A stretch of DNA of 64,000 nucleotides from Gonapodya prolifera JEL478 (GCA_001574975.1 KQ965834.1:114105-178104); one strand, 5' to 3'; shown: positions 37,201 to 48,540, numbered from the stretch's first letter. A program made the numbers and translations. The notes: generated by a model from the sequence alone, not told the origin.

Positions 37201-37711
37201 CAACCCCATTGGTCGTGCATTCCACCACTGCCCGCTCACTTTCACCAGCTATGCTCACCTTTCGTAACCGCGGGAAACGGTGTTCGAGCAGGTTGTGGCA
37301 CTTTTTTCTTCTCACTGGAATGTTGGTCGAGAAGATCGTTCACCGCAGCATCGACGTCCCAGTCATGAGTTTCCAGTGCATGTCGAATTGTGTAGTCTGA
37401 TGCGTGAAAGCCAAGGACTGCCTTCACATCCCGGATGGCTGCAGAGTTCAAGAAATAGTAGTTGGTTGAACTCGCCCACACCGACACTGCGAGTAATCCG
37501 AAACGCACCTTGCTGCGCTTCCCGCTCATACTGGTCATCGTCATCGTCTTCTTCGAAGAAGTCGTCGTCGTCGTCGTACGCTGCCCAACGTTCGAGTTGC
37601 GATCGATCGAGTCAAACACGCATGCATGACGCCGGGTCGTCCTCCACTGCTCCACGTAAACTGCTCACCGCCAGACTTGATTTCGCTTTTCAGCAAGCGA
37701 TGCCGAGACAT
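34300..37711 (-). CDS. HBS1: Hbs1 translational GTPase (ribosome rescue)
   Basis: eRF3-like GTPase that with Dom34/Pelota frees stalled ribosomes in no-go and non-stop decay. Multi-exon on minus. The N-terminus [14 protein letters not shown], an acidic [14 protein letters not shown] segment after the first intron, and the Hbs1_N domain ([34 protein letters not shown]; about 37.45-37.30 kb) come first, then a Pro/Ser-rich linker. The GTPase domain has GHVDAGKST (P-loop, near 35.93 kb), [17 protein letters not shown] (switch II, near 35.64 kb) and VCVNKLDAV (about 35.4 kb). Domains II and III follow, including [30 protein letters not shown] and the closing [17 protein letters not shown]. The gene ends 87 bp from the BiP stop (convergent). 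Confidence 0.92.
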
Positions 37712-38022
37712 GGGAAATGGAAACGATTTCTCTCGTCTGGATTCAACGATTTGGATGCAATTCTGGACCAAAGTTTTTTCCGAAAATCGAAAGCCCGTAT
37801 CACCGTGGAAAGAATCGATTCACCTTCCATTGCTACCTGACCGACTGTTCGCGCCTAGCACTGAGAAAAACGCGTACTGTCTACCAATTGGTATGTACAG
37901 GTTCCCCACTTACCGCGGTGTCCTTATGTACCTTGCCTCAAGCCTGCCACACCTTTTCCAGTTCCTTTCGTTTGCGCTCCCTAACTCCTTTCATCATCGG
38001 TTGGAAGTGAACTTGCGGATTA

Positions 38023-41000
38023 ATGTTGACTGTCGCCAAGCCGGTCAAGCCTCTCGAGGATTACCCTTGGTTTCTAAGATCAGAAGTGGTCAAGTGTCCT
38101 GACATCCAGATTGGCAAAGGGGGTTACAGCAAAGTTTATCTGGGAGAACTCCGCGGTATGTCTCGCGCGGCCGTCAAGATCTTAAACCCACAGGAATGTA
38201 GTCCCGGCATCTCTTTAAACAGGGAAACGTTCATCCGTGAAATCGAGACATGGTGGAGGATGAAAAGCCACCCGAACGTTTGTCCAGTCTACTCTGCCGG
38301 AATTATGACCTGGAAATGGGACGGAAGGGAGTCTGAATGCTTCTTTATCGCAGCGAAGTATATGAAGAATGGAAACTGCACAGAATACGCCAAGGGCAAG
38401 CCTCTCGAAGTCAAACTGAAACTTGCAGGTATGCTGTCTGTTTTTGTTGGGAGTTCACGATGACACTCATACTTCCGATCATGCATCCACAGCTCCGCGA
38501 GGTGGCAGTTGGAATAGCACATCTCCACGAGCAGAACTTCGTTCACGCAGATTTGAAGCCCGACAACACGTTAGTTGATGATAGCGGATGTGCACTTGTC
38601 GTTGACTTCGGCGCCGCGAAGACGGATAACTTTGATGAGACGATTGGCAATCGCGCTGGAACGTTGTCATACATAACCCCGGAACGATTTGAGGAGGGCG
38701 CTGTTACAAGGGAAGCTGGAGATATCTTTGCGTTTGCGATATCCATGTACTCGGTGAGATTGAAAATGATTATTGGTTCTCAATGCAAACTCATCTCAGA
38801 CAACTTTTCGAGACAGATATTTTCTGAAGGGCGGTCATATGGTAGCAAGATACCAGTCAGGTACTGGATGCCATTGGCAAGGGGGAACGTCCCGATATAT
38901 CGCGCTTGAGACGTATTCCGGAGGAGGCCTTGAATCTTTGCGTGAGTGGCAAGGACGATGCTATTTGCCTGATCAACTAATGAATCTCGTGCGAAGGGTA
39001 ACCTACAGTGCTAGCGAGAGCAACCAATCGCAGAGTCAGAGTGGGTATAACATGCTTTGATTTTCTTTGGTTTCTCTTCATCTCATTCTCATACCTTGCA
39101 ACGTCATTCTGTTGTCTATGTACCATTTTACAGACGAAAGTACACCAAAGCAGAATTGGTTTTCCGACGAATCCATTGTCGAGGAGTTCCAGAACTCGCC
39201 ACTGGACCACGAGTGCTATGCAAATCTCGTAAGCTGGACACTTCGCGCAATGTAGGGATTAAGTCATTTCTTCAGTGTGAACAAGTGTATGCTGACCTGG
39301 TGTACCACACATTACAATTGTCTTGCACAGTCAAAGTTACACCCCAAGTGATAGGAAGGAGCTCCAACTACACGTGGGTGATGAAGGTGAGTGAACATGG
39401 TTTGCGAATGTTGCAATGTCTTCAGGAATATTCTTGCTTTGCAGTGGTTTTGAAGAATTGGGGCAACAAAGAAGCAAGTTCCTCGGGAGAAATCTCAGAA
39501 CAAACAAGCTTGCCTCGATTCCATCACCTGTTGGAATGCTGGACCTTATCATACCCACTGCGCTTCTCCCTTATTCCCTGAACAAGAGCTTTCACATTTT
39601 CATGGAGAGTTTGTGTACCTTTCACCTTTGACCAACAAGATGACTCCTGTACTAACTTGACATCTGAGCTTAGAGGTTTGCTTAACTGACAGCGACATCG
39701 AAAAAATGGAGGAAATTCTCACCGGACGTTCTGATGTAACGCATCTATGGATGAGAAGTGAGATATTCTTCCCTTTCCATATTGACTCAGACTCAACCAT
39801 CTCGTGATACAAGGTATAGACTTGGCGCCAATGCTCGAACGTTTGGCACCACTGCTAGCTGACTGTACAGATCTGATGACTTTCGACATCTCTAGTGCGA
39901 CCATTTTCAGATGGGTGTGTTTGAAAATGTCGACGCTGATAAGTTCACCCAAGAAGGAAGCAAACCAGGACCTGATGGTGCAAAATTCATTTCGGATCCT
40001 TTAAAATGCACCAATTGTTTGGAAAAACTAAATCTTGCAGGTATTGTGCATTTGCGTTACTCTCACTCACTTCAGTGCTGCGTGTACGTATCATTGAAAG
40101 TGGAGTTGCTAATGGCTTGCGGACGACTATTTAATTCAACAGATAATCCCCTTGGCAAGTCTGGGTTTGTGATTCTGGCCGAATGCCTCATTTCTTTCCA
40201 AAACCTCCAGAAACTCAATTTGAGAGGTCAGTTGGAGTCAGTTCGTACAAGGAGGAGGATTAAATATGAAACGTTTTTTTGTGTTCTTTCTGTTTAGATG
40301 TGGGACTTGTAGATGTGGGACTTGTTGCTTTTGCCGGCCCAATACAAAAGATGAAGAGTTTGATACACTTTGACCTAAGCAGTGGGTGAAAAGGCTTCAA
40401 CAGGCCGTGACGTTGTTGAGTGACCTTCGTTGTCTCATTTCGGAAAATGGTTACTTGAACAGACAACTCGATTGGACCTGACGGAGCAAATGCAATTGGT
40501 GAAGTGATCAAAGGCCTCTGCAACTTCACGAAATTGTATCTCTTTGGTCAGCAAAATTGGCAGTGATGACGTATCGTGACTTGGCGACTCATTTGGCAAC
40601 ACATGTGCGTGAACAGGCAACTCAATTGGAGATGAAGGAGCAAAGCCGTTGGTGAAGGGCTCAAGGCCCTGATTAACTTTAAGACGTTGGATCTCTCGTG
40701 TAAGCGGAGTTGTCGGCGTTGTCATCAAGCGACCTTCCTTGTCTCATTTGGTAATATGGTTGCTTGAACAGTCAACTCAATTGGAGCTGAGGGAGCAAAG
40801 GCAATTGGCAAAGGGCTGAAGGGTCTGACAAACTTATTGACATTAGATATCTCATGGGAGCTGAACTGTGGGTGATGGCGTCAAGTGATCTTCCGTGTCT
40901 TATTTGGGCTTGATTCCATTCGTGATGACGGAGCTGGTGAAGGTCAAGGCCTTGACCAACGTCACGGCGCTGCATCTCTCGGGTGAGTTAAATTGCCAGA

Positions 41001-41727
41001 GATGGTGACATTTGGTGTCTCAATTGGCAATATGGTTGCTCCAACAGGGAATGAAATCGGACCCGATGGAGCACAGGTAATTGGAGAAGGGTTTAAGACC
41101 TTGACCAACTTGACGACGTTAGATCTCGCGTGTGAGCTGAATTGTCGGTGATTTTATTAAGTAACCTTCAGTGTCTCATTTGTGAACATGGGTTACTTGA
41201 ACAGGGAACTCAATCCTACCCGACGGAGCAAAGGCCATCGGTGAAGGACTCAATGACCTCGCCAGCCTCATGACGTTACATCTTTTGGGTGAGCCGAATC
41301 GGTGGTGATGTCGTCGAGTGCTCTCCCTTGTCTCATCTGGGAAGTTGGTGGTTTGAACAGGAAACGCAATTGGAGATGACGAGCAAATTCCGTTGGAGAA
41401 GCGCTCAAGGGCTTGACCAACATGACGCATTTAGATCTTTGTGGTGAGCTGCATTGGTGGTGACGGCGTCAAGTGACTCAGTACTCATTTCGGAACATGG
41501 TTGCTTGAAAGACAACTCAATTGGAGATGACAGAGCAACGGCTATCAGCGAAGGGCTCAAAACAGACACCAAACTTGCGGTGTTAGATCTCTCAGGTGAG
41601 CCAAATTGTTGGTGATAGCATCGAGTCACTCATAATTTGGGGACAATGTCGAATAGACAACCCCATCAGTGACGAGGGAAAGCAGTTGTTTCGCAACACC
41701 TTCAAAATCGAAGGTCTGGATGTGTAG
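38023..41727 (+). CDS. Protein kinase followed by LRR array
   Basis: The N-terminal part is a complete-looking kinase N-lobe and core: IGKGGYSKVYLGEL (Gly loop), AVKILN (Lys), FIREIETWWRMKSHPNVCPV (Glu helix), FVHADLKPDNTLV (HxD loop), VDFGAAK (DFG) and AGTLSYITPERFEEGA (activation and APE region), then DAIGKGERPDISRLRRIPEE after at least one intron. From about 39.3 kb the text becomes LRR-like (LEKLNLAG, FQNLQKLNLR), passing into about nine near-identical LRR exon-intron cassettes and ending NPISDEGKQLF...LDV at 41725-41727. Whether kinase and LRRs are one transcript is inferred from the plus-strand run of compatible exons. At least two LRR exons (40.62 and 41.36 kb) have lost a base, so the tail may be decaying. 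It could be an immune-type or signalling receptor kinase, but no membrane segment was seen. Confidence 0.6.
40140..41727 (+). repeat. Tandem LRR exon-intron cassettes, about 150 bp each
   Basis: Acceptor sites with an almost constant GAACAG or CAACAG ending recur at about 40142, 40461, 40615, 40768, 41047, 41200, 41358, 41510 and 41653. Each is followed by an exon of about 85 nt coding the form NSIGxDGAxAIGEGLKxLTN and a donor GTGAG. The introns are alike too (TGTCTCATTTG...GGTTGCTTGAACAG). A degenerate unit sits near 40920. Confidence 0.85.
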
Positions 41728-42180
41728 GCTCGGTTGAGAAATGAATTTTATTTATGTTATATTCCGCCGGGCTGAGTACATATTTGGTACAAGAAAACTG
41801 GACTGCGTCTCAGCATATTAGATAAACTCTCGGTGCCAATGAGCGTCCAGTCCTGGTTCGCCCACCCGAGTCAAAGCTTGCATTTATCGCCTTCTGCTTT
41901 ACATAACTTTCTCTCACTGCATTCCACTTTTTGTCATCCAGATAAATTCCACTGGCATGCATGACATTCACATTCACGTTGAATCAATAATTTGCCATCC
42001 TCTACAATAAAATAAACAGAATAACAATAATTACATAATAGCGCGAAAGCCAAATGTTGTGCCACGTGTGAACAACGTCACGGTCCTGCCGAAATCGCCA
42101 TTCTTCACGATCCATTTCCACATTACGAATGCCACTGCAGGATGGTAGTCTCCCCGTTGGCGTCCAGCGCCGAAACTATA
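41728..42180. other. Intergenic between convergent genes
   Basis: AT-rich 3' flanks; no feature seen. Confidence 0.5.
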
Positions 42181-43272
42181 CTAACACGACTTCCTCCCGA
42201 CGATCACTGCGCTATTGCTCAAATCGCGCTCTCCAGCGCCTGTTTGACCGATTGCCGGCAGATTGGTTGACGATTCACTCCCACTCCCGCCCGAGCTGTA
42301 CAGACTGCCACATGAAGGCATTGAGCGAGGTGGAAGACCGTTCGCCGATGGAGCGGGGATGCTTGAAGATTTCACGATCCCCCGAAGACCTCCTCCCCCA
42401 TACCGCACGGTGGTTTTTGCAGTCACGGCTACATGCGCAAAGTACTCAGAGTAGTTGACGGCAGGAAGAACGTGGCGAAGGTGCGGGTTAAAGAGCAGGA
42501 CTGGGTGAGGCGTGGTGGGAGAGACATCGTAGGGGACGGAACAGGCGCCAAGGGACGCGACCGAGGGATCCCGGCTTGTTGAAAAGGAAAAAGCCGAGCG
42601 TGAAGTTGGAATGCGGGGTGAAGCAGTTCGGAGAGGTGAAGGGGAAGTGGGAGTGGTTGGTGAACGGGTCAGAATTGGTGATGACGCGTTCGTTATGTGG
42701 ATTGTTTTGGCGCGGTGGAGAGGGGAAACTCTGTCGGTCCAAGAAAATTCCTTCTCCCGAGTCTTTTCACTGAGCGATGTTGCAATTCGATGTGGTTTTG
42801 GTGCAATCGGTCTCCGAACAGGGGAGGGTTCCATTCCGGGCTGTTCTGTACTGCCAGCCAAGGCTTCCTCCATTGCTCGACTGCCTCCCGAGGGACAAAA
42901 ACCGCGTTGTAATGACGCAAGCGACTCGTTGCCACTTAAATCGTCGACACTCGCGTGATCGGAAACGAGCTTCCTAATCAGGTCTAATGTGGACGACACC
43001 CGGCCACCACCGTCCATGCCAAGGAGCACCCGCTGCCAATTCTGGCACGCGCGAGAAACAGCCACCAGGGCTGCAATGGTTGCCAATCCGCACAAAAGTG
43101 CCGCCAGAGCCACGAAGACCGCGACGGGGTGCATCTCCGGTTGAGGCGGGGGTTGAGTCACCGCCACGAGATCGTCGGCAGATCCGTCAGCAGATGCGGA
43201 GGAAATCATGAAGAAGGTGGCCGCCAGTGCGGGAGTGAGAAGGCGTCTGCTGCTCATCTGGTGGGCGCTCAA
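42181..43272 (-). CDS. Single-pass membrane protein, Ser/Pro-rich, unknown
   Basis: One uninterrupted exon of 363 aa, unlike its intron-rich neighbours. A signal peptide is likely (MSSRRLLTPALAATFFMISS from the second Met at 43257, which may be the true start). A short Pro-rich luminal part (VTQPPPQPEMHP), one transmembrane helix (VFVALAALLCGLATIAALVA) and a cytoplasmic tail of about 280 aa rich in Ser, Pro and Thr with several SPxR/TSPSP motifs that could be phosphorylated follow. Near the C-terminus a tidier block (VNYSEYFAHVAVTAKTTVRY) may fold. I do not recognise the family. The layout recalls fungal wall-stress sensors, but no WSC or Cys-rich head is present. Confidence 0.75.
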   Translation of the reverse strand: MSAHQMSSRRLLTPALAATFFMISSASADGSADDLVAVTQPPPQPEMHPVAVFVALAALLCGLATIAALVAVSRACQNWQRVLLGMDGGGRVSSTLDLIRKLVSDHASVDDLSGNESLASLQRGFCPSGGSRAMEEALAGSTEQPGMEPSPVRRPIAPKPHRIATSLSEKTREKEFSWTDRVSPLHRAKTIHITNASSPILTRSPTTPTSPSPLRTASPRIPTSRSAFSFSTSRDPSVASLGACSVPYDVSPTTPHPVLLFNPHLRHVLPAVNYSEYFAHVAVTAKTTVRYGGGGLRGIVKSSSIPAPSANGLPPRSMPSCGSLYSSGGSGSESSTNLPAIGQTGAGERDLSNSAVIVGRKSC

Positions 43273-44845
43273 AGGATGAATTGAGGAGACAAATGGGTCG
43301 TGTCAAAAACGAGGGGTATGGTGAGGCGCCTGTCAACCTAGAATGGCTTTTCCGCAAAGCACTGCCCTGGCAACATAAATCAATTTTACTCTGAATGGAA
43401 GGTAGTCTCGGGGTACTGCTGATATGTGATACTACGTACATACAAGTTGACACTTCATCTCAGTACTGGTGGGGACCTTCACCAAAAGTGATTATAATGC
43501 GTCCCTTCCCAATTCCCGCAATTACTTCGTAGAAACTGCCCAGGCTGTAGAGCGCCTTTCACTTTTACTGCTCGTCTCGCCCCTCTTCCCCAATCTCTCG
43601 AACGTTTCAAGCGTCCTGCTCCCGATCAACGCGTCGGTTTCCGCTCAGACGATATCCACAATGGCTAACGACGCTAAGCAAGGGCAATAATGTAGAAGAA
43701 GGTTTTCAGCTGCGGGCAATTCGAGAGCGTGAAAGCGAGCTTGCGTCCTCCCGGGCCAACGTTGAGTTTTCATTTGGTTTGCGCGCGACAGTGACAATGG
43801 TTGCGTCATTGGCTAGAAGCTCTGATTTCAAGATATATCAAGTACATATGGTCCGAGTGGTTGAGAAGCGACGAGAGTCCGATTCGAAGGTGGGCGAGGG
43901 AAGGTTTCGTTAGCGCTTGCGATGCTGTTCAGAGAGCTTTAAACATGCGTCATGCGTCTGAGGGAAGACCAACGACACGTCATTGACGGTAACAAAGGTC
44001 TCCTCGTTGGAGGACGGTCATTTCTCCTCTGCATAGAGCGCCATGTAAGATTGTACACAAGTGCACGGAAGGTTCAAGATTGCAAGCAGTTCATCGACGT
44101 AGGTGAGGCGTCTCGCGTGGAAGGCAGTCCGCTTTCTGACCCGACTTGTCGTACTAGGCCATTGTTGAGGAAAATGACCATTCCTTCCCATTCTGCTGTA
44201 CCCGGGTCCCTTTTTACCGTTCCCTTCTTTCCCTTTGATCTAGCACGGCCATCTTGTGCCCGGAAATGCACTTGCAACGACTGTGCGGTGTAGTTTGAGC
44301 TGCGGCGTGTCGGATAAGATGCAGTTGCACTTGAACCCAAGATCATTTCTGATGAGCGCCGCACAAACCACGTAAACACATCTAAAATCGAACTTGTATT
44401 ATTTCACCAAAAAGACTTGACTTCAAGAAAACCTGTAGTGCGCCAAAAGGGGGCAAAACTTCAAATTCCTTGGTTGAAACAATTGCTTCTTTTTGCATTA
44501 TTTCAGTGGCCAAAAAGCCACGTTATAGATACCCGAAAAGCTCGGTCGCAGGAAACAGTTTCGTTTATTTTCATTACCCCTAGCGCAGAGGTGAGACGAG
44601 ACGTGAGATTGTGAGTGACCAAAGCTGCTACTGCAATTCTCTCGTTTTTTTATTTTCTGAGTGAATCGCGTTCATCACTGCACCGGCGCCACGTCGCATT
44701 CCTTCAATCCTTTTCGTCCACGTCACCGATCTGGTGAATCCGTGGAGGTGCTGGCAATGGGAGCTCGATCGCCAACAAACCCAAATCAATCCCCAATTCT
44801 TCCAAAGAAAAAAAGCGACGAGCTTCTTGCAGATATTAATCGATT
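43273..44845. other. Long intergenic stretch
   Basis: Scattered short frames only. A tRNA-like phrase near 43852 was considered and rejected. The promoter of the second Hsp70 must lie at its right end. Confidence 0.4.
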
Positions 44846-46946
44846 ATGGGACTTGCACGCTCGCACAGGCGACTGAAACTATCTGGAACGACCTTGTACT
44901 TTGCACGTGGCCTTGGTTTCTTCGTCGCCCTCCTGCTTTTCTCATGCGGAAGTGTGAGCTCTTCATACCATCGTAAACCCGAAGGTTCCATAGTCGGTTC
45001 GTATATCGAGTGGAGGAGTGTAGAACATCTCGGATCGTGGTGTTCTGATCGGACTTGGTTGGTCGATGAACGCAGGCATTGATTTTGGTTCAACACAAAC
45101 CCGCGTCGGTACGGTCTGAATGATCTCAGTAGAGGCGACGTGTACACTAACGTTCGTTCGCATTCAAGGACTCTGCCAGTCGGGGTGCAAGAACATTTCT
45201 ATTCTCAAAGTTGACACAACGGAGGTAGGTAGACGTCGCATTTCCAGTTCTCAATGACGCCTTTGTGATGGTAACTTAACGCAGAACCGTGCTTGGAATG
45301 TGGACAGACTGGGCCGAGCTGATCCTGACACAGAAGAATCCGTTTTCAATCAGACAGTACGCGCCTTTGAAAGGGTGAAAGAAGCTGCGAAATCCAACTG
45401 GCAGCTTAATGTTACTCATGCGGTGAGCGCATTTGACTTGTTGTGATGGAATCAATACAATGCGATATGTCTTTTCGAGATCAGGTGGTTACAGTCCCCG
45501 CATACTTCACGGATAATCAACGACAGAAAATAAAAATTGCTGGCCAATGTGCTGGTGTGCAAGGTACTTTACTTTCACGCTAGAAACTGCAAGTCGTGGG
45601 TGATGTAACATGGAACATCTTCAGTGGAACGGATCATTAATGCCCCTACCGCAACATCTATCGCGTACGAGCTTGATAAGCACTACGGAAACGAGAAGAG
45701 TGAGCATTGATAGTCATATGCGCTCGGTTTTGACCACTCAAAGGTTTGGTAACGCGCACATCAGTTCTGGTGATCGATTTTGGTGTTGGTCTCGATCTGA
45801 CCATCTTGGAAATCGACGACGGAGTATTCGAACTTATTGCGACAGCTAAAAATCACTCTATTGGTGGTGATACGGTCACTCTCTCTCTCGTGGACCTCTT
45901 CCTTCAGGAGGTAATCGCTGCCCCTGCTTGACGAATTCATCACGCGATTTTATAACACACTCCCCCTGCAGCTTACCACACACAAACTTTTCGATTCCGA
46001 CCAAACTGCAGCTGTCGATCCTGAAATACTGTCCCGACTATGGACGGCCGCTGAAGCAGCCAAGCACAATCTCTCACATAAGCCTACCATACTAGTTGAA
46101 ATCCCGTCCTTGTTCGACGGGGAGGACTTTCGTTTGTCTGTGACGCGGGATGTCTTCGAGGACCGTCTCAAACCCCTCTTGGAGCAGTTCGTCACTGAGA
46201 TTGAGGAAATAGTACTACATGAGGCGAACATCACCCGCGCCGAAGTTCATTCGGTGGTACTTACTGGCGGGTCAACGCGGATACCAAAGGTGGTGGAAGT
46301 AGTTCAAGAAGTTTTCGGCAAGGGTAGAAAAATCAAAAACTCGATAGATCCAGATGAAGCCGTCGGTGAGTGCGTACAAGGCGGGAGTACAGTATTGATA
46401 ATCTCACCGTACAAGCATTGGTCTAGTCCGTGGAGCGGCCATTCAAGGCAGCATAGTGTCAGGGACTGACAAAGATTTTATATCATTGTGCGGATGTGGT
46501 CAGAAGAATTTTTTTACGGAAGTTTTTGACGTTGGTAAATGTCACATATGTAATGCTGACGTTCTGATTCGGTCACTTTCGGAAATGAAGATCTCTGAAA
46601 TGAATGAAGAACGAGACAAAGATCTGCTGGAACGGTTCGTGGACTCTCCTCCGCGTCTACCACCTGCAGACCTTCGATCTGTGGCGCACGAGGTCCATTC
46701 ATCGTCTGGGACGTCACCACAAACCTCGGTGGACGTCACCGCGGATCTAAAACATGGTCGCGAAGTCTCCCCTCAGTCACATCGTGCTATGGTTCCCAAA
46801 GGAAAAGTCATAACCCATGATCTGTTGCCGCCAAAGCCAGCAGGGGAGGTGATCGCGCCGAATCGGAGTGAGTGATGAACGGTATTTGCGCTTTGGATGG
46901 CAGTGCCCTCTAACGAATACTGTTCGTACCCATAGACGAGCTGTAA
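44846..46946 (+). CDS. Divergent ER Hsp70 (BiP paralog) with replaced C-terminal domain
   Basis: Ten exons (44846-44996, 45076-45108, 45169-45224, 45285-45422, 45485-45563, 45625-45699, 45765-45910, 45972-46365, 46427-46867, 46936-46946) join without a stop to 507 aa. A signal peptide (LGFFVALLLFSCGSVSS) and the phosphate-1 strand GIDFGSTQTRVGLCQSG are kept. So are [30 protein letters not shown] and [20 protein letters not shown]. Changes from BiP: about 60 residues of lobe I are missing, DLGGGTFD reads DFGVGLDL, and after AIQGSIVSGTDKD the substrate-binding domain is replaced by an unrelated Cys-bearing, then Pro/Ser-rich tail of about 130 aa. Exons 2, 5 and 6 have exactly BiP's lengths (33, 79, 75 nt). 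The final intron splits the Asn codon of a C-terminal RNEL, which fits the [KRHQSA]-[DENQ]-E-L retrieval rule. ATP hydrolysis is doubtful; a regulatory or co-chaperone role in the ER is inference. Confidence 0.8.
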
Positions 46947-47414
46947 TGGGCCACGTGAACTCTACGTTTCGTGTTACGTGGGCCTGGGCAACTCATTTGA
47001 TGACGTGTTTTGCATTTGAGCTGGGCTAGAAAAAAAATCAAGCTCAATATAATATTGTTTTTCTCTCCGTAGCCAAGCATTCTGTTTGGAATTGTCTGGG
47101 CGACGATGATGAGTGCTCACCAATCTTTCACGAAGACATTCCTCTCCTCCACTTGAAAAGTTTAAGAGTGAGACGCAATCACGTTACCTGAGTATTGACC
47201 CCTCGGAATCGAAGGTCTGCAATCTCTGCATCTCAAACGTCGATCGTCGATATCATCGTCGCGGTTGACGATTGATGGCTGGGATGACTCACCGATTCCG
47301 ATTCCTTGAATTTGATGTGTGAGACGGCGTCCCCGGATTGACGCATTTCGATTTGAACTCGTGGAAGATTGTGGAAAGTTCTGCTGGCCACAAATAGGGT
47401 CCAACGTCTGCACC
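46947..47414. other. Intergenic with LRR-like scraps
   Basis: Phrases such as IPLLHLKSLRVRRNHVT near 47135 look like worn LRR text, but no gene can be drawn. Confidence 0.3.
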
Positions 47415-48540
47415 GATGATTGGAGAGCCACGCATCGTGCTTACCTGTGCGCTCCAAGTGGCCTTGCTAGTAAGGGATACAGAGCGTGGAATTGTGCGTG
47501 TCGCGGATGGGTGGCGGACAGTCGAGGGTGGAAAGGGAGAAGTGTTTGGAGTTGAGGCAGATCTTCGCGTAGAGGTGGGCAGCGTCTAAAGAATGGAGGA
47601 ACACGATCTGGGCGGTTTCGTTTGGACAAAGCTAAAGGAGCACGAACCGGCGGTGAACTCGTGGTGGCGGATGGCAGGTGTTGGTGACGGAAATACAATG
47701 TGAACTGTACCAAGACTTTTCACCATATAGTTGGGACGTTACGCATCGTTTGCACCTAAACTTTCGAACCATTCTGCGGATGGTCATGGCGCATGAGTTT
47801 GCCGAGGTGCTGAACGTCGACAATGTAGTTCTGTTCACCAAGCTGTTGATCGACACCCGCCGAAAGAGCGGGTGGCGCGCTCGGTGTCCGAACTCCGAAT
47901 AGACGTGCCGCTCCGACTGAGGGACCGGAACAGCATATGGGTCCTGCAGACGGTTCTTGAGCGGTTACTGAATGTGGTACGGCTCGTGGGATTCGACGTG
48001 CAGACAGCAGCGCTGACTTTGTGGAGGACATTCGGCGAACCGTGTCTTCGCATTGGTGCCAGCTTATGACGGCGTTCTCAGGGGTCAGTGTGCGACTGCA
48101 CGATAGGCCTTTCCAGAGGGACCATGGGGGGTTGCTCTTGATCCCAAAATTGTTCCCAAATCTCAGGGCACTTGGCACTGTATGGCTTTTGGAAGAAATC
48201 CGTGACAGGGACATCCCGCTTCTGTCCAGTAACGACGACTACTTCCCCAGTGTACTTGTGGATTTGTTGGAACTTGGGCTGTATAAATTTGCGATCTCTC
48301 GCTAAACGTCTTCTCCGATGTTACCCTCATCTGGAAACCTTGCAGCTGCTACTCAAAAATGGTCGCAACACGGACACACAGGTCAACTTTCTCCGGCGCG
48401 GGATGTCCTCTCTCGCTCTCCTCTCTGCCTTTGTAACGAAATCGATGGGGTCTTGCAAATCCACGCGCAGTAGTGCTGATGCTAGAGCACATGCAAAGCG
48501 TGCGACCTCACTGTCAAGCATTCAAATAAAGGAACAAAAC
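47415..48540 (+). pseudogene. F-box family copy A, 5'-truncated
   Basis: Begins where the other copies read GAGCCACGCATCGTG, that is after the F-box, which is missing. Later family blocks are recognisable in changing frames: VMAHEFAEVLNVDNVVLFTK, then LFPNLRALGTVWLLEEI and a last LRR-like part (CYPHLETLQLLLKNGR). The shared C-terminal VGxPGGGYY block is not found, so the 3' end is lost as well. Nucleotide likeness to copies B-E shows common descent. Confidence 0.65.

Noticed and set aside
37626-38102. Long plus-strand frame overlapping the Hbs1 start, as the N-terminus of the kinase
   Set aside because: The left part is antisense to well-supported Hbs1 coding sequence, so I start the kinase at 38023 and list the overlap only as a point to check.
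43850-43900. tRNA-like phrase (GTCCGAGTGGTTGAG followed by GAGTCCGATTCG)
   Set aside because: No matching acceptor or anticodon stems could be drawn around it.
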